Shown here: positions 35,113-44,590 of the stretch, in pieces | Layout: each line of letters begins with the position of its first letter | Position numbering within the stretch: position 1 is the first letter of the stretch | NCBI RefSeq assembly: GCF_002835935.1 | Contig: NZ_PJCF01000005.1 | Coordinates: 248,001-312,000, forward strand | Length of the DNA: 64,000 nucleotides | Source of the DNA: Paraglaciecola sp. MB-3u-78 | GTDB taxonomy: Bacteria; Pseudomonadota; Gammaproteobacteria; Enterobacterales; Alteromonadaceae | Direction: 5' to 3' | Translations under genes and position numbers: made by a program | The notes under the pieces: generated by a model | The model's input: only the letters and a program-made list of their open reading frames with translations | Told to the model about the DNA's origin: nothing | Database searches by the model: none

Positions 35113-36042
35113 TTAATTTCTTGGTTCGAAATCGCTAGCTAGTAAATGTACCAAAATAGCGTTTTGTCCATGCATACGATTTTCAGCTTGTTGCATTAAT
35201 AATGATGCATCACTGTCGATCAAACTGCCGCTGATTTCTAAATCTCTGTGGGCTGGTTGACAATGTAATACATATTCAGCACCGGTTTTTTCCATCAACG
35301 CTTCGTTAATTTCATAACCAGCGAAAGTGTCTTTGATATCGGCTAATGGCGTCTCGTCACCCATCGATAGCCAAGTGTCTGTATACAGAACTTGTGAACC
35401 ATTTGCTGCATTGATGTCAGTGCTAACGGTTAGCTTTCCGCCAAACTGTTGGGCACGCGCTTGGGTTAGCTTTATGATATTTTCGTCAACTTCGTAACCT
35501 TCTGGAGTGATGACAACCACTTCACAGCCCAGTGCAACGCCGACTAACATAAGTGAATGGGTTACGTTATTACCGTCACCGATGTAAGCTAGTTTAACTT
35601 TACTTAAGTCGCCGTAGTTTTCGCTGATAGTGAGGTAATCAGCTACCGCTTGGCAGGGGTGATACATATCACACAAAGCATTGATGACGGGTACTTTAGA
35701 TGACTCAGCTAATTGTTCTAAGGTTTGATGTGAAAAAACACGAGATACAATTGCATCTGCCCAACAGGCCAAGTTTGCGCCCATATCTTTGACATCTTCT
35801 CTGCCAGCCAATTTATTTGATTGGGTGTCTAGGTACACCATATGGCCGCCTAACTTATTGATACCAATGTCAAAACTCACACGGGTACGCAATGAAGGTT
35901 TTTCAAATAAGGCAACAATTGACATGCCATCTAAAGCCCTGCGATAACCTGCAGGATTGTTTTTGATGGTTTTAGCCAAAGCTAATAAACTGTGTAATTG
36001 GTCTGCATTCCAATCTTTAAATGAAAGAAGATCTTGTTTCAT
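35113..36042 (-). CDS. argF: Ornithine carbamoyltransferase
   Basis: Transfers carbamoyl phosphate to ornithine to give citrulline. The 309-aa protein has the carbamoyl-phosphate site FEKPSLRTRVSF near residue 49, the ornithine-site block YIGDGNNVTHSLM near residue 154 and HCQPAHRDLEIS near residue 267. I chose the ATG at 36042 (MKQDLL), two bases after the argB stop with AAGG upstream; a TTG two codons earlier would overlap argB. The tandem repeat follows directly downstream. Confidence 0.96.
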   Translation of the reverse strand: MKQDLLSFKDWNADQLHSLLALAKTIKNNPAGYRRALDGMSIVALFEKPSLRTRVSFDIGINKLGGHMVYLDTQSNKLAGREDVKDMGANLACWADAIVSRVFSHQTLEQLAESSKVPVINALCDMYHPCQAVADYLTISENYGDLSKVKLAYIGDGNNVTHSLMLVGVALGCEVVVITPEGYEVDENIIKLTQARAQQFGGKLTVSTDINAANGSQVLYTDTWLSMGDETPLADIKDTFAGYEINEALMEKTGAEYVLHCQPAHRDLEISGSLIDSDASLLMQQAENRMHGQNAILVHLLASDFEPRN

Positions 36043-36044
36043 AA

Positions 36045-36848
36045 TCAAGCCTTGTAACTAGATGTATTTATTGGGGGGGCGATTTTGCTGCCTATTGTTT
36101 GTTGTTGCAATAAGCCGAGCAAATTTTTTGCATCTTTCCAACTGGCAATAGTGACGCTGCGGCCTAAGCTATTCGCCGCTTTTAATGCGGCATGTACTTT
36201 GACTAGCATGCCGTCACGGATTACGTTTTGTGTGATGAGCGTTTCGATTTGCTCAGTGTCTAAGTTTTGAATAAGGTTTTTGTTGGCATCTAACACGCCA
36301 GGCACATCGGACAATAACAGTAACTCTGCATCTAATAACTGGGCAATAACCGTGGCAGCTTGATCAGCATTCACATTGAGTAAATTGCCCTGGCTATCTG
36401 CACCGATGGAACTGATGATAGGCAGCATATGTGTGGCGGCCAATGCCTTCAATAAGGTTGCATCACCAGGCTCTACTGAACCCACAGCTCCCAACTCTTC
36501 ACGCATAACGGTTGCAATACACATTTTTCCATCTAACAAACTCAAGCCAACTGGGCTAAGACCTGCTCGAATGGCCAATCCACATAGTTGTTTATTAGCG
36601 GTACCTGCAAGTGCACCCGTGATGAACGGCATGTGCTCTTTAGGGGTCACCCGTAAACCATCAATTTTTTGGCTGCTAAGGTTAAGCGCACTCAGTAACT
36701 CTTCTACCATAGCGCCGCCGCCATGTACTAAGACTACAATAAAGTTTCTCTGTAACTCACTAATGGTGGTTAGCAATGCTAAAGCGGCATCTTCAGCCTG
36801 CATAAACGCGCCGCCGACCTTGATGACTAAAATATTTCTATGACTCAT
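36045..36848 (-). CDS. argB: Acetylglutamate kinase
   Basis: Phosphorylates N-acetylglutamate, second step of arginine synthesis. The 267-aa protein is of the amino-acid kinase family: VIKVGGAFM near residue 8, VVLVHGGGAMVEELL near residue 39, NVNADQAATVIAQLL near residue 158 and LLLSDVPGVLD near residue 175. It starts two bases after argC and ends two bases before argF, so the three genes form one translation unit. Confidence 0.95.
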   Translation of the reverse strand: MSHRNILVIKVGGAFMQAEDAALALLTTISELQRNFIVVLVHGGGAMVEELLSALNLSSQKIDGLRVTPKEHMPFITGALAGTANKQLCGLAIRAGLSPVGLSLLDGKMCIATVMREELGAVGSVEPGDATLLKALAATHMLPIISSIGADSQGNLLNVNADQAATVIAQLLDAELLLLSDVPGVLDANKNLIQNLDTEQIETLITQNVIRDGMLVKVHAALKAANSLGRSVTIASWKDAKNLLGLLQQQTIGSKIAPPINTSSYKA

Positions 36849-36850
36849 TG

Positions 36851-37879
36851 TTAATTTACCAATCCCCTGTGAGACTCAAAACCAAAACGCAAATTAGCAC
36901 ATTGCATCGCTTGCGATGCCGCACCTTTCAATAAGTTATCAATGGCACTGGTGATAACAAGGTAGCCAGTTTTGCTATCTAATTTCCAGAAAAGGTCACA
37001 GAAAGGTGTGCCGACTACATCGTCAATTTTAGGCCAGCTATTTCTGAGCCTTACAATAGGATTGCCTTGGTATGCTTGCTGATAGGCGTCGCTAATCTGT
37101 TGCTCAGTAACACCGGCTGCCGTTTTTACCGTGATCGTTGCTAATATACCGCGCTTAAAATTGCCTAAATGGGGTGTGAAAATGACATCAGTGCCTAAAT
37201 AGTCAGAAATTTCAGGCTGATGTCTATGTCCCAATACCCCGTATGCCTGCAAGCTGACTTCAGTAAAACTGCTATTCAACGCTGCTTTTCTTCCTGCCCC
37301 AGAGACCCCAGATACTGCGTTGATAATAGGAAAATGTGCAGAATCAATTAGGGCATTTTGTTGTAAAGGCTTAAGCGCAGTTAAAGAGGCTGTGGGGTAA
37401 CAACCCGGTACTGCGACTAAATTTGCATTTTTAATTTGTTCTTGATGCCAATCAGCCAAACCATATACTGCCTCGGCTAATAATTTATCAGCCTGATGTT
37501 CGAAGCCATAAAACGCTGCAAATTTGTGTTTGTCTTTTATTCTAAATGCACCTGATAAGTCCATGATCACTGCTTTTTTGCCACTTTCTTTACCACATAG
37601 CTCCTGCATCCATTTATGGCTTGCTTCATGGGGTGTGGCTAAAAATATTAGGTCAAAGCTGTCTGCTAAGACAGATAAATTGCCTTCATCGATAGGCTGC
37701 AGTGGTAAATCAATGATGTTAAAAAATTGCGGGTGAAGTTCGCCCAAAGATTTACATGCATCAGCACTATTAGTGGAAACATACAAAGCGGCTAATTCAA
37801 ATTGGGTATGGCGATGAACGAGTGCGGCCAATTCAGCGCCAGTATATCCACTGGCTCCAATAATACAGGTTTTGATCAT
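36851..37879 (-). CDS. argC: N-acetyl-gamma-glutamyl-phosphate reductase
   Basis: NADPH-dependent third step of arginine synthesis. The 342-aa protein has the nucleotide-binding IIGASGYTGAELAALV near residue 6 and the catalytic cysteine in VAVPGCYPTASLTAL near residue 155. HRHQPEISDYLG near residue 218 is also conserved. It heads argC-B-F-G-H-A. A terminator hairpin and a short ORF ending in two arginine codons lie in its leader, and an ARG-box-like site lies further upstream. Confidence 0.96.
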   Translation of the reverse strand: MIKTCIIGASGYTGAELAALVHRHTQFELAALYVSTNSADACKSLGELHPQFFNIIDLPLQPIDEGNLSVLADSFDLIFLATPHEASHKWMQELCGKESGKKAVIMDLSGAFRIKDKHKFAAFYGFEHQADKLLAEAVYGLADWHQEQIKNANLVAVPGCYPTASLTALKPLQQNALIDSAHFPIINAVSGVSGAGRKAALNSSFTEVSLQAYGVLGHRHQPEISDYLGTDVIFTPHLGNFKRGILATITVKTAAGVTEQQISDAYQQAYQGNPIVRLRNSWPKIDDVVGTPFCDLFWKLDSKTGYLVITSAIDNLLKGAASQAMQCANLRFGFESHRGLVN

Positions 37880-37931
37880 GGGGAATTTCTCTAAAGGCTC
37901 TATATGAGTCGTGTATTAAATATTGAAGGCG

Positions 37932-37984
37932 AAAAATAAAAAAAGCACTCTTTGCAAAAAGTACATAGTTTAAAGCAAAGAGTG
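37932..37984 (-). terminator. Terminator hairpin in the argC leader (candidate attenuator)
   Basis: The arms CACTCTTTGC (37946-37955) and GCAAAGAGTG (37975-37984) are exact complements around 19 bases. On the minus strand the stem is followed by GC and seven T, then a further T-rich run. It lies 53-105 bases before the argC start. No minus-strand gene ends before it, because the upstream neighbour argE is divergent; so it stops transcripts in the leader of the arg operon. Confidence 0.75.
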
Positions 37985-38005
37985 AGCTATACGCTAACGA
38001 TTCGA

Positions 38006-38083
38006 CTATCGTCGATACAGCATGCTGGCGAAGCTAGGCAGGGATATCAACTGGGAAATTAAATGGGAAATTAAATAGTACAT
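38006..38083 (-). CDS. Short leader ORF ending in Arg-Arg-stop, before argC
   Basis: A 25-codon minus-strand ORF begins ATG TAC TAT and reads MYYLISHLISQLISLPSFAS, then MLYRR and TAG. A shorter version begins at the inner ATG (38021-38023) and reads MLYRR. Both arginine codons are CGA. The Arg codons lie in a small hairpin, TCGAC-GATA-GTCGA, and the terminator hairpin follows 21 bases later. This is the order found in leader-peptide attenuators of other amino acid operons. The ribosome sites of both possible starts are weak, and only two Arg codons are present, so translation is not certain. Confidence 0.45.
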   Translation of the reverse strand: MYYLISHLISQLISLPSFASMLYRR

Positions 38084-38200
38084 ATTCGTTATCTAACCAA
38101 AACAAGTTACAGTAATAAACAATGACATTGAAACGACTAATTTATTTATCGTTTCTGATTAGGCTATAGCATGCCATGTGTTATATATTTATGCAATAAA

Positions 38201-38218
38201 AGTGAATAATTATTTAAT
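38201..38218. promoter_or_regulatory. ARG-box-like ArgR site between argC and argE
   Basis: AGTGAATAATTATTTAAT matches the ArgR consensus (TGAAT-N4-ATTCA) at 9 of 10 core positions. A weaker box may lie just upstream (TGCAATAAAAGTGA). It sits 10 bases before the argE start and upstream of the argC leader, so it could serve both divergent units. Confidence 0.55.
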
Positions 38219-38227
38219 TGGGTGGTT

Positions 38228-39373
38228 ATGCCAAATTTATCTTTCTTAGAACGCTACGAAATTATCATTAAAAGCCCGTCTATTAGTGCCTTTGATGAAA
38301 AAATTGATCAATCAAATAGGCCCCTAATTGACATATTGGCAGGGTGGTTTAGTGAGCTGGGATTTTCCATAACTATTCAACAAGTCCCTGGTACTCGCAA
38401 CAAGTTTAATCTGTTAGCTAAAATGGGCAGCGGTGAGGGGGGATTGTTGCTTTGTGGTCACTCAGACACAGTGCCTTTTGATGAGGGACGTTGGCAATCC
38501 GATCCCTTTAAAGTCAAACAAGCGGATGGCAAGCTGTTTGGTTTAGGTAGTTGTGATATGAAGGGGTTTTTTGCCTTTATTCTTGAAGCATTAAAAACGA
38601 CTCCACTTAATAAGTTGAATAAACCTTTGTACATATTGGCCACGGCAGATGAAGAAACATCCATGGCTGGCGCACGATTTTTTGCTGAGCAACAAATGAT
38701 TAAGCCAAGTATGGCGATTATTGGTGAGCCGACTGAACTTGTACCCATCTATAAACACAAAGGGCATATTGCCCAAAGTTTAAATATTCAGGGTAAAGCG
38801 GGGCACTCGAGCGACCCTGATAAAGGTGTCAACGCCATTGAAATCATGTATCAGGCGATTGGTCAGTTGATGGATTTGCAAAGCAGACTCAAAACTCAGT
38901 TCCATGATGAAGCTTTCAGTGTGCCCCATGTCACCATGAATTTAGGTCACGTTCATGGCGGCGATGCTGAAAATCGCATTTGTGGGCATTGTAAGCTTAA
39001 CTTTGATTTTCGTGCTGTACCTGAATTAAGCGATGAGCAAGCTCTTGCCATGATTGATGAAGCGTTGGCTCCAGTATTCGCAAAATACCCCAACCGTTTA
39101 AGTTTGGATTTGATGTATCCCACAGCGCCCGCTTTTGCATGTCGTGATGAACAAAATATTTTGGCGCTAGCTGAACAACTCACCGGTAAAAAATACCAAA
39201 GTGCCAACTATGCCACCGAAGCGCCATTTATCAATCAACTAGGCTGCGATACGATTGTTTTGGGCCCAGGTAGTATTGACCAAGCCCATCAACCTGATGA
39301 ATTTATTTCTCTGGATTACGTTAATCCCACTGTGAATATTTTGCAGCAAATGATCAACAAGGTGTGTTTTTGA
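38228..39373 (+). CDS. argE: Acetylornithine deacetylase
   Basis: Removes acetate from N-acetylornithine to give ornithine, fifth step of the linear arginine route. The 381-aa protein is a zinc-dependent M20-family enzyme: LLCGHSDTVPFDEG near residue 77 (His metal ligand), GSCDMKGFFAF near residue 107, TADEETSMAGAR near residue 140 and the C-terminal VLGPGSIDQAHQPDEFI. I chose the ATG at 38228; a GTG two codons upstream is also possible. It is divergent from argC. Confidence 0.94.
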   Translation: MPNLSFLERYEIIIKSPSISAFDEKIDQSNRPLIDILAGWFSELGFSITIQQVPGTRNKFNLLAKMGSGEGGLLLCGHSDTVPFDEGRWQSDPFKVKQADGKLFGLGSCDMKGFFAFILEALKTTPLNKLNKPLYILATADEETSMAGARFFAEQQMIKPSMAIIGEPTELVPIYKHKGHIAQSLNIQGKAGHSSDPDKGVNAIEIMYQAIGQLMDLQSRLKTQFHDEAFSVPHVTMNLGHVHGGDAENRICGHCKLNFDFRAVPELSDEQALAMIDEALAPVFAKYPNRLSLDLMYPTAPAFACRDEQNILALAEQLTGKKYQSANYATEAPFINQLGCDTIVLGPGSIDQAHQPDEFISLDYVNPTVNILQQMINKVCF

Positions 39374-40512
39374 TACTCCCAACTATTTCAACTCAATATG
39401 GTTTACACCTAGCAGCTATTTTTCTTAGTTTTTCATTCAATACTGCTATCGCCCAACCTTTGCCAGATTTGCCGGAGCCCGTGAGTAATAACGCCGTGGC
39501 ACTTGTAAAAACTGAAGGCGGCGAGTATTTATTGAGTTTTATGGGCTTAGGATCAGGAAAAACGTATCTGGATGTGCACAACAAAGTGTGGTCCCTTAAG
39601 TTGTCTGATGTTGCCTCGAAACAAATCAGTTGGCAGGCAAAATCCCCTGTGCCTTCGTCGCTAACTTTAAAAGGTCGTCTGGCCAGTATCGCTGTCGGTA
39701 TCAAGAGTAAAGCTTACATATTTGGTGGTTATACGGTCGATAAAAGCCATAACGAAATTTCTAGTCCAGACAGTTATGCTTATGATGTATTAAACGACAG
39801 TTATAAAAAATTAGCACCTATGCCAGTGCCTGTGGATGATGCTGTAGCTTTGGTTTATCAACAAAGGTACATCTATTTGATCAGTGGTTGGCATAACGAC
39901 GGTAACGTCAATTTGGTGCAAGTTTACGACATACAAACTAATAGTTGGCATCAGGCTTCGCCATTTTTGGGTGCATCTGTGTTTGGTCACGCTGGTGGCA
40001 TAGTCGATAACAATATGTTGATTTGTGATGGGGTCAAGGTTCAAGCTCAAGTATCGAAAAGACGCACTTTTATTGCAGAGGCTGCCTGTTATTCAGGTAC
40101 TATCAGCGATAAAAAACCGTTCAAAATAGACTGGCGTAAAGTCTCTCACCCTACAGGTACTGCAAGATATAGAATGGCTGTTGCAAGTGACTCTACATCT
40201 AACCGTATTTGGTTTTTTGGTGGCACTGACAATCCCTATAACTACAACGGTATTGGTTACGATGGCAAACCATCAGAGCCAAGTAACCAGTTGTGGGAAT
40301 TTGAATGGCATAGTCAAACATGGAAAATTAAAACACTACCTGTGGCCTCAATGGATCACCGTGGCGCCATAATATTGCCAATTTCAGTGGCTGAAGGGCA
40401 AAATAAAGAGGCACAAATAGTGGTGATTGGTGGTCTGGGCCCTAAACAAAAAAGCTTAGGCCAGGTATCCTCTTTTTCACCTACCATCTTACCCATTAAC
40501 CATCGTCAATAG
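39364..40512 (+). CDS. Exported kelch-repeat protein
   Basis: A 382-aa protein with an N-terminal signal peptide (cleavage probably after TAIAQ, near residue 31) and at least four kelch-type repeats ([48 protein letters not shown]), which suggest a beta-propeller. The nearest described relatives are NanM/YjhT-type sugar mutarotases, but that function cannot be assigned. The GTG start at 39364 lies inside the last codons of argE, so the genes overlap by 10 bases and may be co-transcribed. It ends 13 bases before mgsA. Confidence 0.75.
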   Translation: MFLILPTISTQYGLHLAAIFLSFSFNTAIAQPLPDLPEPVSNNAVALVKTEGGEYLLSFMGLGSGKTYLDVHNKVWSLKLSDVASKQISWQAKSPVPSSLTLKGRLASIAVGIKSKAYIFGGYTVDKSHNEISSPDSYAYDVLNDSYKKLAPMPVPVDDAVALVYQQRYIYLISGWHNDGNVNLVQVYDIQTNSWHQASPFLGASVFGHAGGIVDNNMLICDGVKVQAQVSKRRTFIAEAACYSGTISDKKPFKIDWRKVSHPTGTARYRMAVASDSTSNRIWFFGGTDNPYNYNGIGYDGKPSEPSNQLWEFEWHSQTWKIKTLPVASMDHRGAIILPISVAEGQNKEAQIVVIGGLGPKQKSLGQVSSFSPTILPINHRQ

Positions 40513-40525
40513 GGTTCCAATTATA

Positions 40526-40933
40526 ATGCAAAAAACCATCGCACTGGTTGCTCATGACCATAAAAAGCCTGATTTAGTTAAATGGTCTTTGGCGCACAAA
40601 GCTGAATTAAGTAAACATAAGCTCGTCGCAACAGGGACTACTGGCGGTATATTGAAGAAAGAATTGAATTTGAATGTGCATTGTTTTAATAGTGGTCCCT
40701 TAGGTGGTGATCAACAAATAGGTGCTTTGATTGCTGAACGCAAATTAGATTGTTTGATATTCTTTTGGGATCCCTTGAACCCTGCACCTCATGATCCCGA
40801 TGTAAAAGCGTTGCTACGATTATGCTCAGTTTGGAATTTACCCGTCGCTTGTAATGTCGCGACAGCGGATATGTTAATTACGTCACCTTTGTTTTTTGAA
40901 ACAGATTACCAGCGAGATATTCCTGACTTATAA
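40526..40933 (+). CDS. mgsA: Methylglyoxal synthase
   Basis: Converts dihydroxyacetone phosphate to methylglyoxal and phosphate, a bypass of lower glycolysis under phosphate stress. The 135-aa protein has the MGS-fold blocks [15 protein letters not shown] near residue 6, GTTGG near residue 37 (phosphate binding), [11 protein letters not shown] near residue 56 and the catalytic-type Asp in [15 protein letters not shown] near residue 81. It follows the kelch gene after 13 bases. Confidence 0.95.
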   Translation: MQKTIALVAHDHKKPDLVKWSLAHKAELSKHKLVATGTTGGILKKELNLNVHCFNSGPLGGDQQIGALIAERKLDCLIFFWDPLNPAPHDPDVKALLRLCSVWNLPVACNVATADMLITSPLFFETDYQRDIPDL

Positions 40934-41166
40934 TTACATTGTGATGATGGTGAAAGTTCGATTTAAGTGCCTTTTTAAGGATGTTGACACCTTTATTCGC
41001 CAGTAAATAAAGCATATGAAAATTGACGTTTCACTTTTCTATTTATGGTTTGAATACCATAAGTTAAGCACTAAGTTTGAGTGAATGGCTGATATTACAT
41101 AGACCAAAAAATCTCAAAAAAAGCGCCTAATTTTATGGTTCTTTAAAGTGATATGATGTTTTTAGT

Positions 41167-44100
41167 TTACTCTACCTGTCTGATGGTTAATAAGTGATTC
41201 AACGCTGAAATGATGAAGGTAGTGCTATGCACGGGTGATTGCTGGTAAAAGAGCTCCCAAGCATGGCTTTTGTGTTCGTCGTAGTGTTGTTGCCGTTCAG
41301 GGAATTCTTTGACATATGCAAGGTTCACTGCATGACCAATGGTCACGTCAATGACTATCGCTTCTTCCACTATTAAACTTGGATTTTGTTCAAAGAAGCT
41401 AGCTAACGCAGTGAGTGTTTCAATAGTCAGTTGACGATATTCTGCTGCATGAATGTTGTTAAACATGTGTTCAATTAATAACGCAAAAGCTTTCTCTCCC
41501 TCAGTCATATCACTTAAAACTAAGTCACTACTAATACGGTTGCGTTTATCCATTTTGTTGCCAATAACCAGGCCGCTGGTATGTTTCAAAACACTCCAAA
41601 TTTTTGCTAAAAATTCTGTTGAACGCCGGTCGAGTACACCTTGGTGCTGACGCCAAACCAGCCAACCATCAACTGGAGTTTCGAGCTGCTCCAAGCCCAA
41701 ATTTTGCTGCCAATTTAGTTGTTCAGTATTGCCTTGAGCATGTAATGTTTCGAGCTTTTGTGGAAGTTCAGCTAAAGTTTGATAATTTTCTAGCACCGCT
41801 TCTAAGCGTGATTGAATTTCTGATGGTGGCAAGTTCATCAATATTTCATAGGCCTCATCAGTCGTGGTATTTTGTGATCTGGTAATTTGACTCGTTAGCA
41901 AAATGATCAAAAGACTTGCACGCAAAGTTAATAGCTCGCTAAATAACTCTGGCCTAGCTTTGATTAACAGACCCAAGTACAGCAACACCTCTTGGGTTAA
42001 AATTTGATCGCGCACATCTTCGCGGCAATATTGCACAATTCGCTGCATCAACTCCTCGTCACTGATTGGGCGAGTGATCAACGACTCATCATGATATGAA
42101 CGACCTACCTGAATAAACTTTTGTGCGACTAATAAGTCACCCACTGCTAGGCCAATGTCTCCATCAATTTTGCCTTGTAATCCAGACGCTTGTCGCAACA
42201 CTGACCAAAGTCTCAGCCTACCTGCTTGGGTATATACTTCTTCAATCAAGTCGAGCAAGCTGCGCTGCTGATTGTGGATGTGGATTTTAGTGTCCATAGA
42301 TTCAAGCTCGACTAGTTTAGTCAGTAGCGCTATTTGTTCGTAAAGATTGGTCGCTTGTCCTAATCTAGATTCTAATATGCCAGTCTCTTTTTGTAATGCG
42401 ATTTCAAGTTCTTCACTTGGTGATAATTGTTCATGCTCACCTGCTAAGGTTAATACGCAAGATTGAGACAATAGAATAGCTAAGGGTTGGTCAGGTAAAA
42501 TTAAGTCTTTTAGGTGCTCCACATGCTCAACCGCTGCCGTATTTAATAACTGCGCCATTATATCGTGGCGCACAGGTATACCGTCTACTTCACCGCTGGC
42601 AATCTGTTTCATCAATGCATAAAAGGTACTACGATCCGTGTCCAGCAAATTGTGAGTCAGCAACACTGTAACCGAAGGGCGACCTAATTCAGTCCAATGC
42701 CGGTGAAGATAACTCAGCTCTGACTTAAAGCGGCGCACTAAAAATTCGATGTCATAACTGAGGAAAAAATCTTTTTGGATAAAAGAAGGTGTCAGGCATA
42801 TGGCGCGTTTTTTGCCCATCATATAAACACGGCTGGTGGTTAGACTTTTCAATTTTCTAGGAATACGCCCGGTAAGACCTAGTTCATCACATTTACCAAT
42901 TTGTGCATGTATGCTGGCAATATCCTCGGGTCGATACACTTGCACGGGCGAAATATCTTGAATAGTTTGTGTCGGCACGCCAAAGGTTTCCAACTCTTGT
43001 TGTAACACTTCATCCTCAGCCAAAAACATAAGCTGGACCACAGGCTTTTTAGGTATTTTGTGATGCCTACGCCCGAGAGGATCTAAATCACCTGGACGTA
43101 ATAGCCCATCTTCGAGTAAACAACCTAGCAAATATAAACTTTGGGCCCACACCAGAGGCACGTTGTCATTCGGAATACGCACTTGAGAGCCAGGCTCAAG
43201 GCGTTCTTTTTCAACACAGTCTTCGGCGACAAAATACAATTCAGGTAGCAGTTTTTGACCATTTTGTTCTACTAACACTGCATCAAGACGAGCTCGGTAA
43301 TGACTTATCTGTTGTGTATCATCGCGAAAAATCGCATCCAAATATAAATACGTATAAAACAGTGGCCATTCTGACTCAATATGCTCAAACTGTTTCAGCT
43401 CCTGCTCTTCGTAATGCAGGCGGCCCTCATCTTCGAGAGCGGTTTGATGTCCGTCACGCAAAAAACGTTTAAGCCCATAGTTACCCTCTAACTTAGCAAT
43501 GATGTCGTTACGCACTTTATTGGCAAGTATTGGGTCGTCGACAGCAAAAGCCGGATAGCCCACTATGCTAAGTAGGGCTGCATCTGTTTCTTTAGTATTG
43601 GACTCACGGGGTAACATTGAAGTTAACGTAATATTAGACTGTGCAATGTTATCTGGAATGACATGAATAACGCTCGATCGTGACCCTTTAGCGCCGAAAA
43701 GATTAAAACCAGATAGTGCCTCAAGTGCGGCCTTGGCCATACCTAACGAGCTGGCATTAAGTTCGACATTGCCGCTATTACTTTTAGCACCTCGCTCCCA
43801 CATACCAAAATCGGGTGTGCGGTAGGCACGTTCAATGTAATACACTAAATTTTGTATAAAACTGACTTCTTCATCGGTCCAGATAATTTCCAAACCTGAG
43901 GCAATCATTTGCGTAAGAGTCAGTAGAAATACAGACGTTGCATCAACCTGTAAATGACCCCATTCACCATCACCTACAACGTTATCACCTGTTGCAGTAT
44001 CGTATTTGGCATGTAAAGCGTCTATGGGTTGGCGAGTTCGTTTGAATTTCTCTACTTTTGCCGATTGCGCCATCATCGAACGTAATAATGCACGCATCAA

Positions 44101-44355
44101 TTTTACGGTACGTTGCTGTAATTCAAAGCCTCGCCCACCATCATCATCTAAGTTACGGTAGGCCAGTGCTAGTCCCCACACGGCCAAAATACTGTAAACG
44201 TTGTCTCGTACCCAAGCATCTTGGTAATTGCCATGCACTGTGACAGCCGTGCTGGCAGGAAGTAACCCAGATATGGGGTGTTGTTTGTTCAAAATGACCG
44301 ATTTTATTTGGCCATAATATTGGTCAAGACGAGTGCGTAGTTCGATGTCTTGCAT
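41167..44355 (-). CDS. Large GH15-like / phosphorylase-kinase-regulatory-subunit-like protein
   Basis: A 1062-aa protein without signal peptide. The N-terminal 400 residues form an (alpha/alpha)6 GH15-type domain: NYQDAWVRDNVYSILAVW near residue 43, GDGEWGHLQVDATS near residue 126 and FGMWERG near residue 182. The remainder resembles the C-terminal regions of eukaryotic phosphorylase b kinase alpha/beta subunits, and proteins of this architecture occur in marine gammaproteobacteria and cyanobacteria. A role in glycogen or other alpha-glucan metabolism is plausible but unproven. It forms a single-gene unit on the minus strand. Confidence 0.75.
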   Translation of the reverse strand: MQDIELRTRLDQYYGQIKSVILNKQHPISGLLPASTAVTVHGNYQDAWVRDNVYSILAVWGLALAYRNLDDDGGRGFELQQRTVKLMRALLRSMMAQSAKVEKFKRTRQPIDALHAKYDTATGDNVVGDGEWGHLQVDATSVFLLTLTQMIASGLEIIWTDEEVSFIQNLVYYIERAYRTPDFGMWERGAKSNSGNVELNASSLGMAKAALEALSGFNLFGAKGSRSSVIHVIPDNIAQSNITLTSMLPRESNTKETDAALLSIVGYPAFAVDDPILANKVRNDIIAKLEGNYGLKRFLRDGHQTALEDEGRLHYEEQELKQFEHIESEWPLFYTYLYLDAIFRDDTQQISHYRARLDAVLVEQNGQKLLPELYFVAEDCVEKERLEPGSQVRIPNDNVPLVWAQSLYLLGCLLEDGLLRPGDLDPLGRRHHKIPKKPVVQLMFLAEDEVLQQELETFGVPTQTIQDISPVQVYRPEDIASIHAQIGKCDELGLTGRIPRKLKSLTTSRVYMMGKKRAICLTPSFIQKDFFLSYDIEFLVRRFKSELSYLHRHWTELGRPSVTVLLTHNLLDTDRSTFYALMKQIASGEVDGIPVRHDIMAQLLNTAAVEHVEHLKDLILPDQPLAILLSQSCVLTLAGEHEQLSPSEELEIALQKETGILESRLGQATNLYEQIALLTKLVELESMDTKIHIHNQQRSLLDLIEEVYTQAGRLRLWSVLRQASGLQGKIDGDIGLAVGDLLVAQKFIQVGRSYHDESLITRPISDEELMQRIVQYCREDVRDQILTQEVLLYLGLLIKARPELFSELLTLRASLLIILLTSQITRSQNTTTDEAYEILMNLPPSEIQSRLEAVLENYQTLAELPQKLETLHAQGNTEQLNWQQNLGLEQLETPVDGWLVWRQHQGVLDRRSTEFLAKIWSVLKHTSGLVIGNKMDKRNRISSDLVLSDMTEGEKAFALLIEHMFNNIHAAEYRQLTIETLTALASFFEQNPSLIVEEAIVIDVTIGHAVNLAYVKEFPERQQHYDEHKSHAWELFYQQSPVHSTTFIISALNHLLTIRQVE

Positions 44356-44541
44356 AAAGATCCCTTGTTGCCTGATTGAGTCAAAAATACAAAACTTATT
44401 ATTTAAAATAAGGCATTTATAAATATGCGCAGAGCATAAAACAAATTTACATTCAGTGCTAAATGAATCTATTTATTTTCAAGTCGTCATGTTGTGTTAA
44501 TAGCCTGTTAATAGAGGGACTGAGGTTATTTAGAGTTAAAC

Positions 44542-44570
44542 AAAAACGGCACCTCTTTGGTGCCGTTTTT
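44542..44570. terminator. Bidirectional terminator after the CpxP-like gene
   Basis: AAAAACGGCACC and GGTGCCGTTTTT form a perfect stem around TCTTT, with T-runs on both strands. It lies 20 bases after the stop of the CpxP-like gene. Confidence 0.85.
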
Positions 44571-44590
44571 AGATTTGTACTGGTAGAAAG

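Noticed and set aside
38125-38155. GAAACGA/TCGTTTC inverted repeat as a regulator site
   Set aside because: The arms are short (7 bp) and match no regulator I know; the ARG-box-like site nearby is the better candidate.
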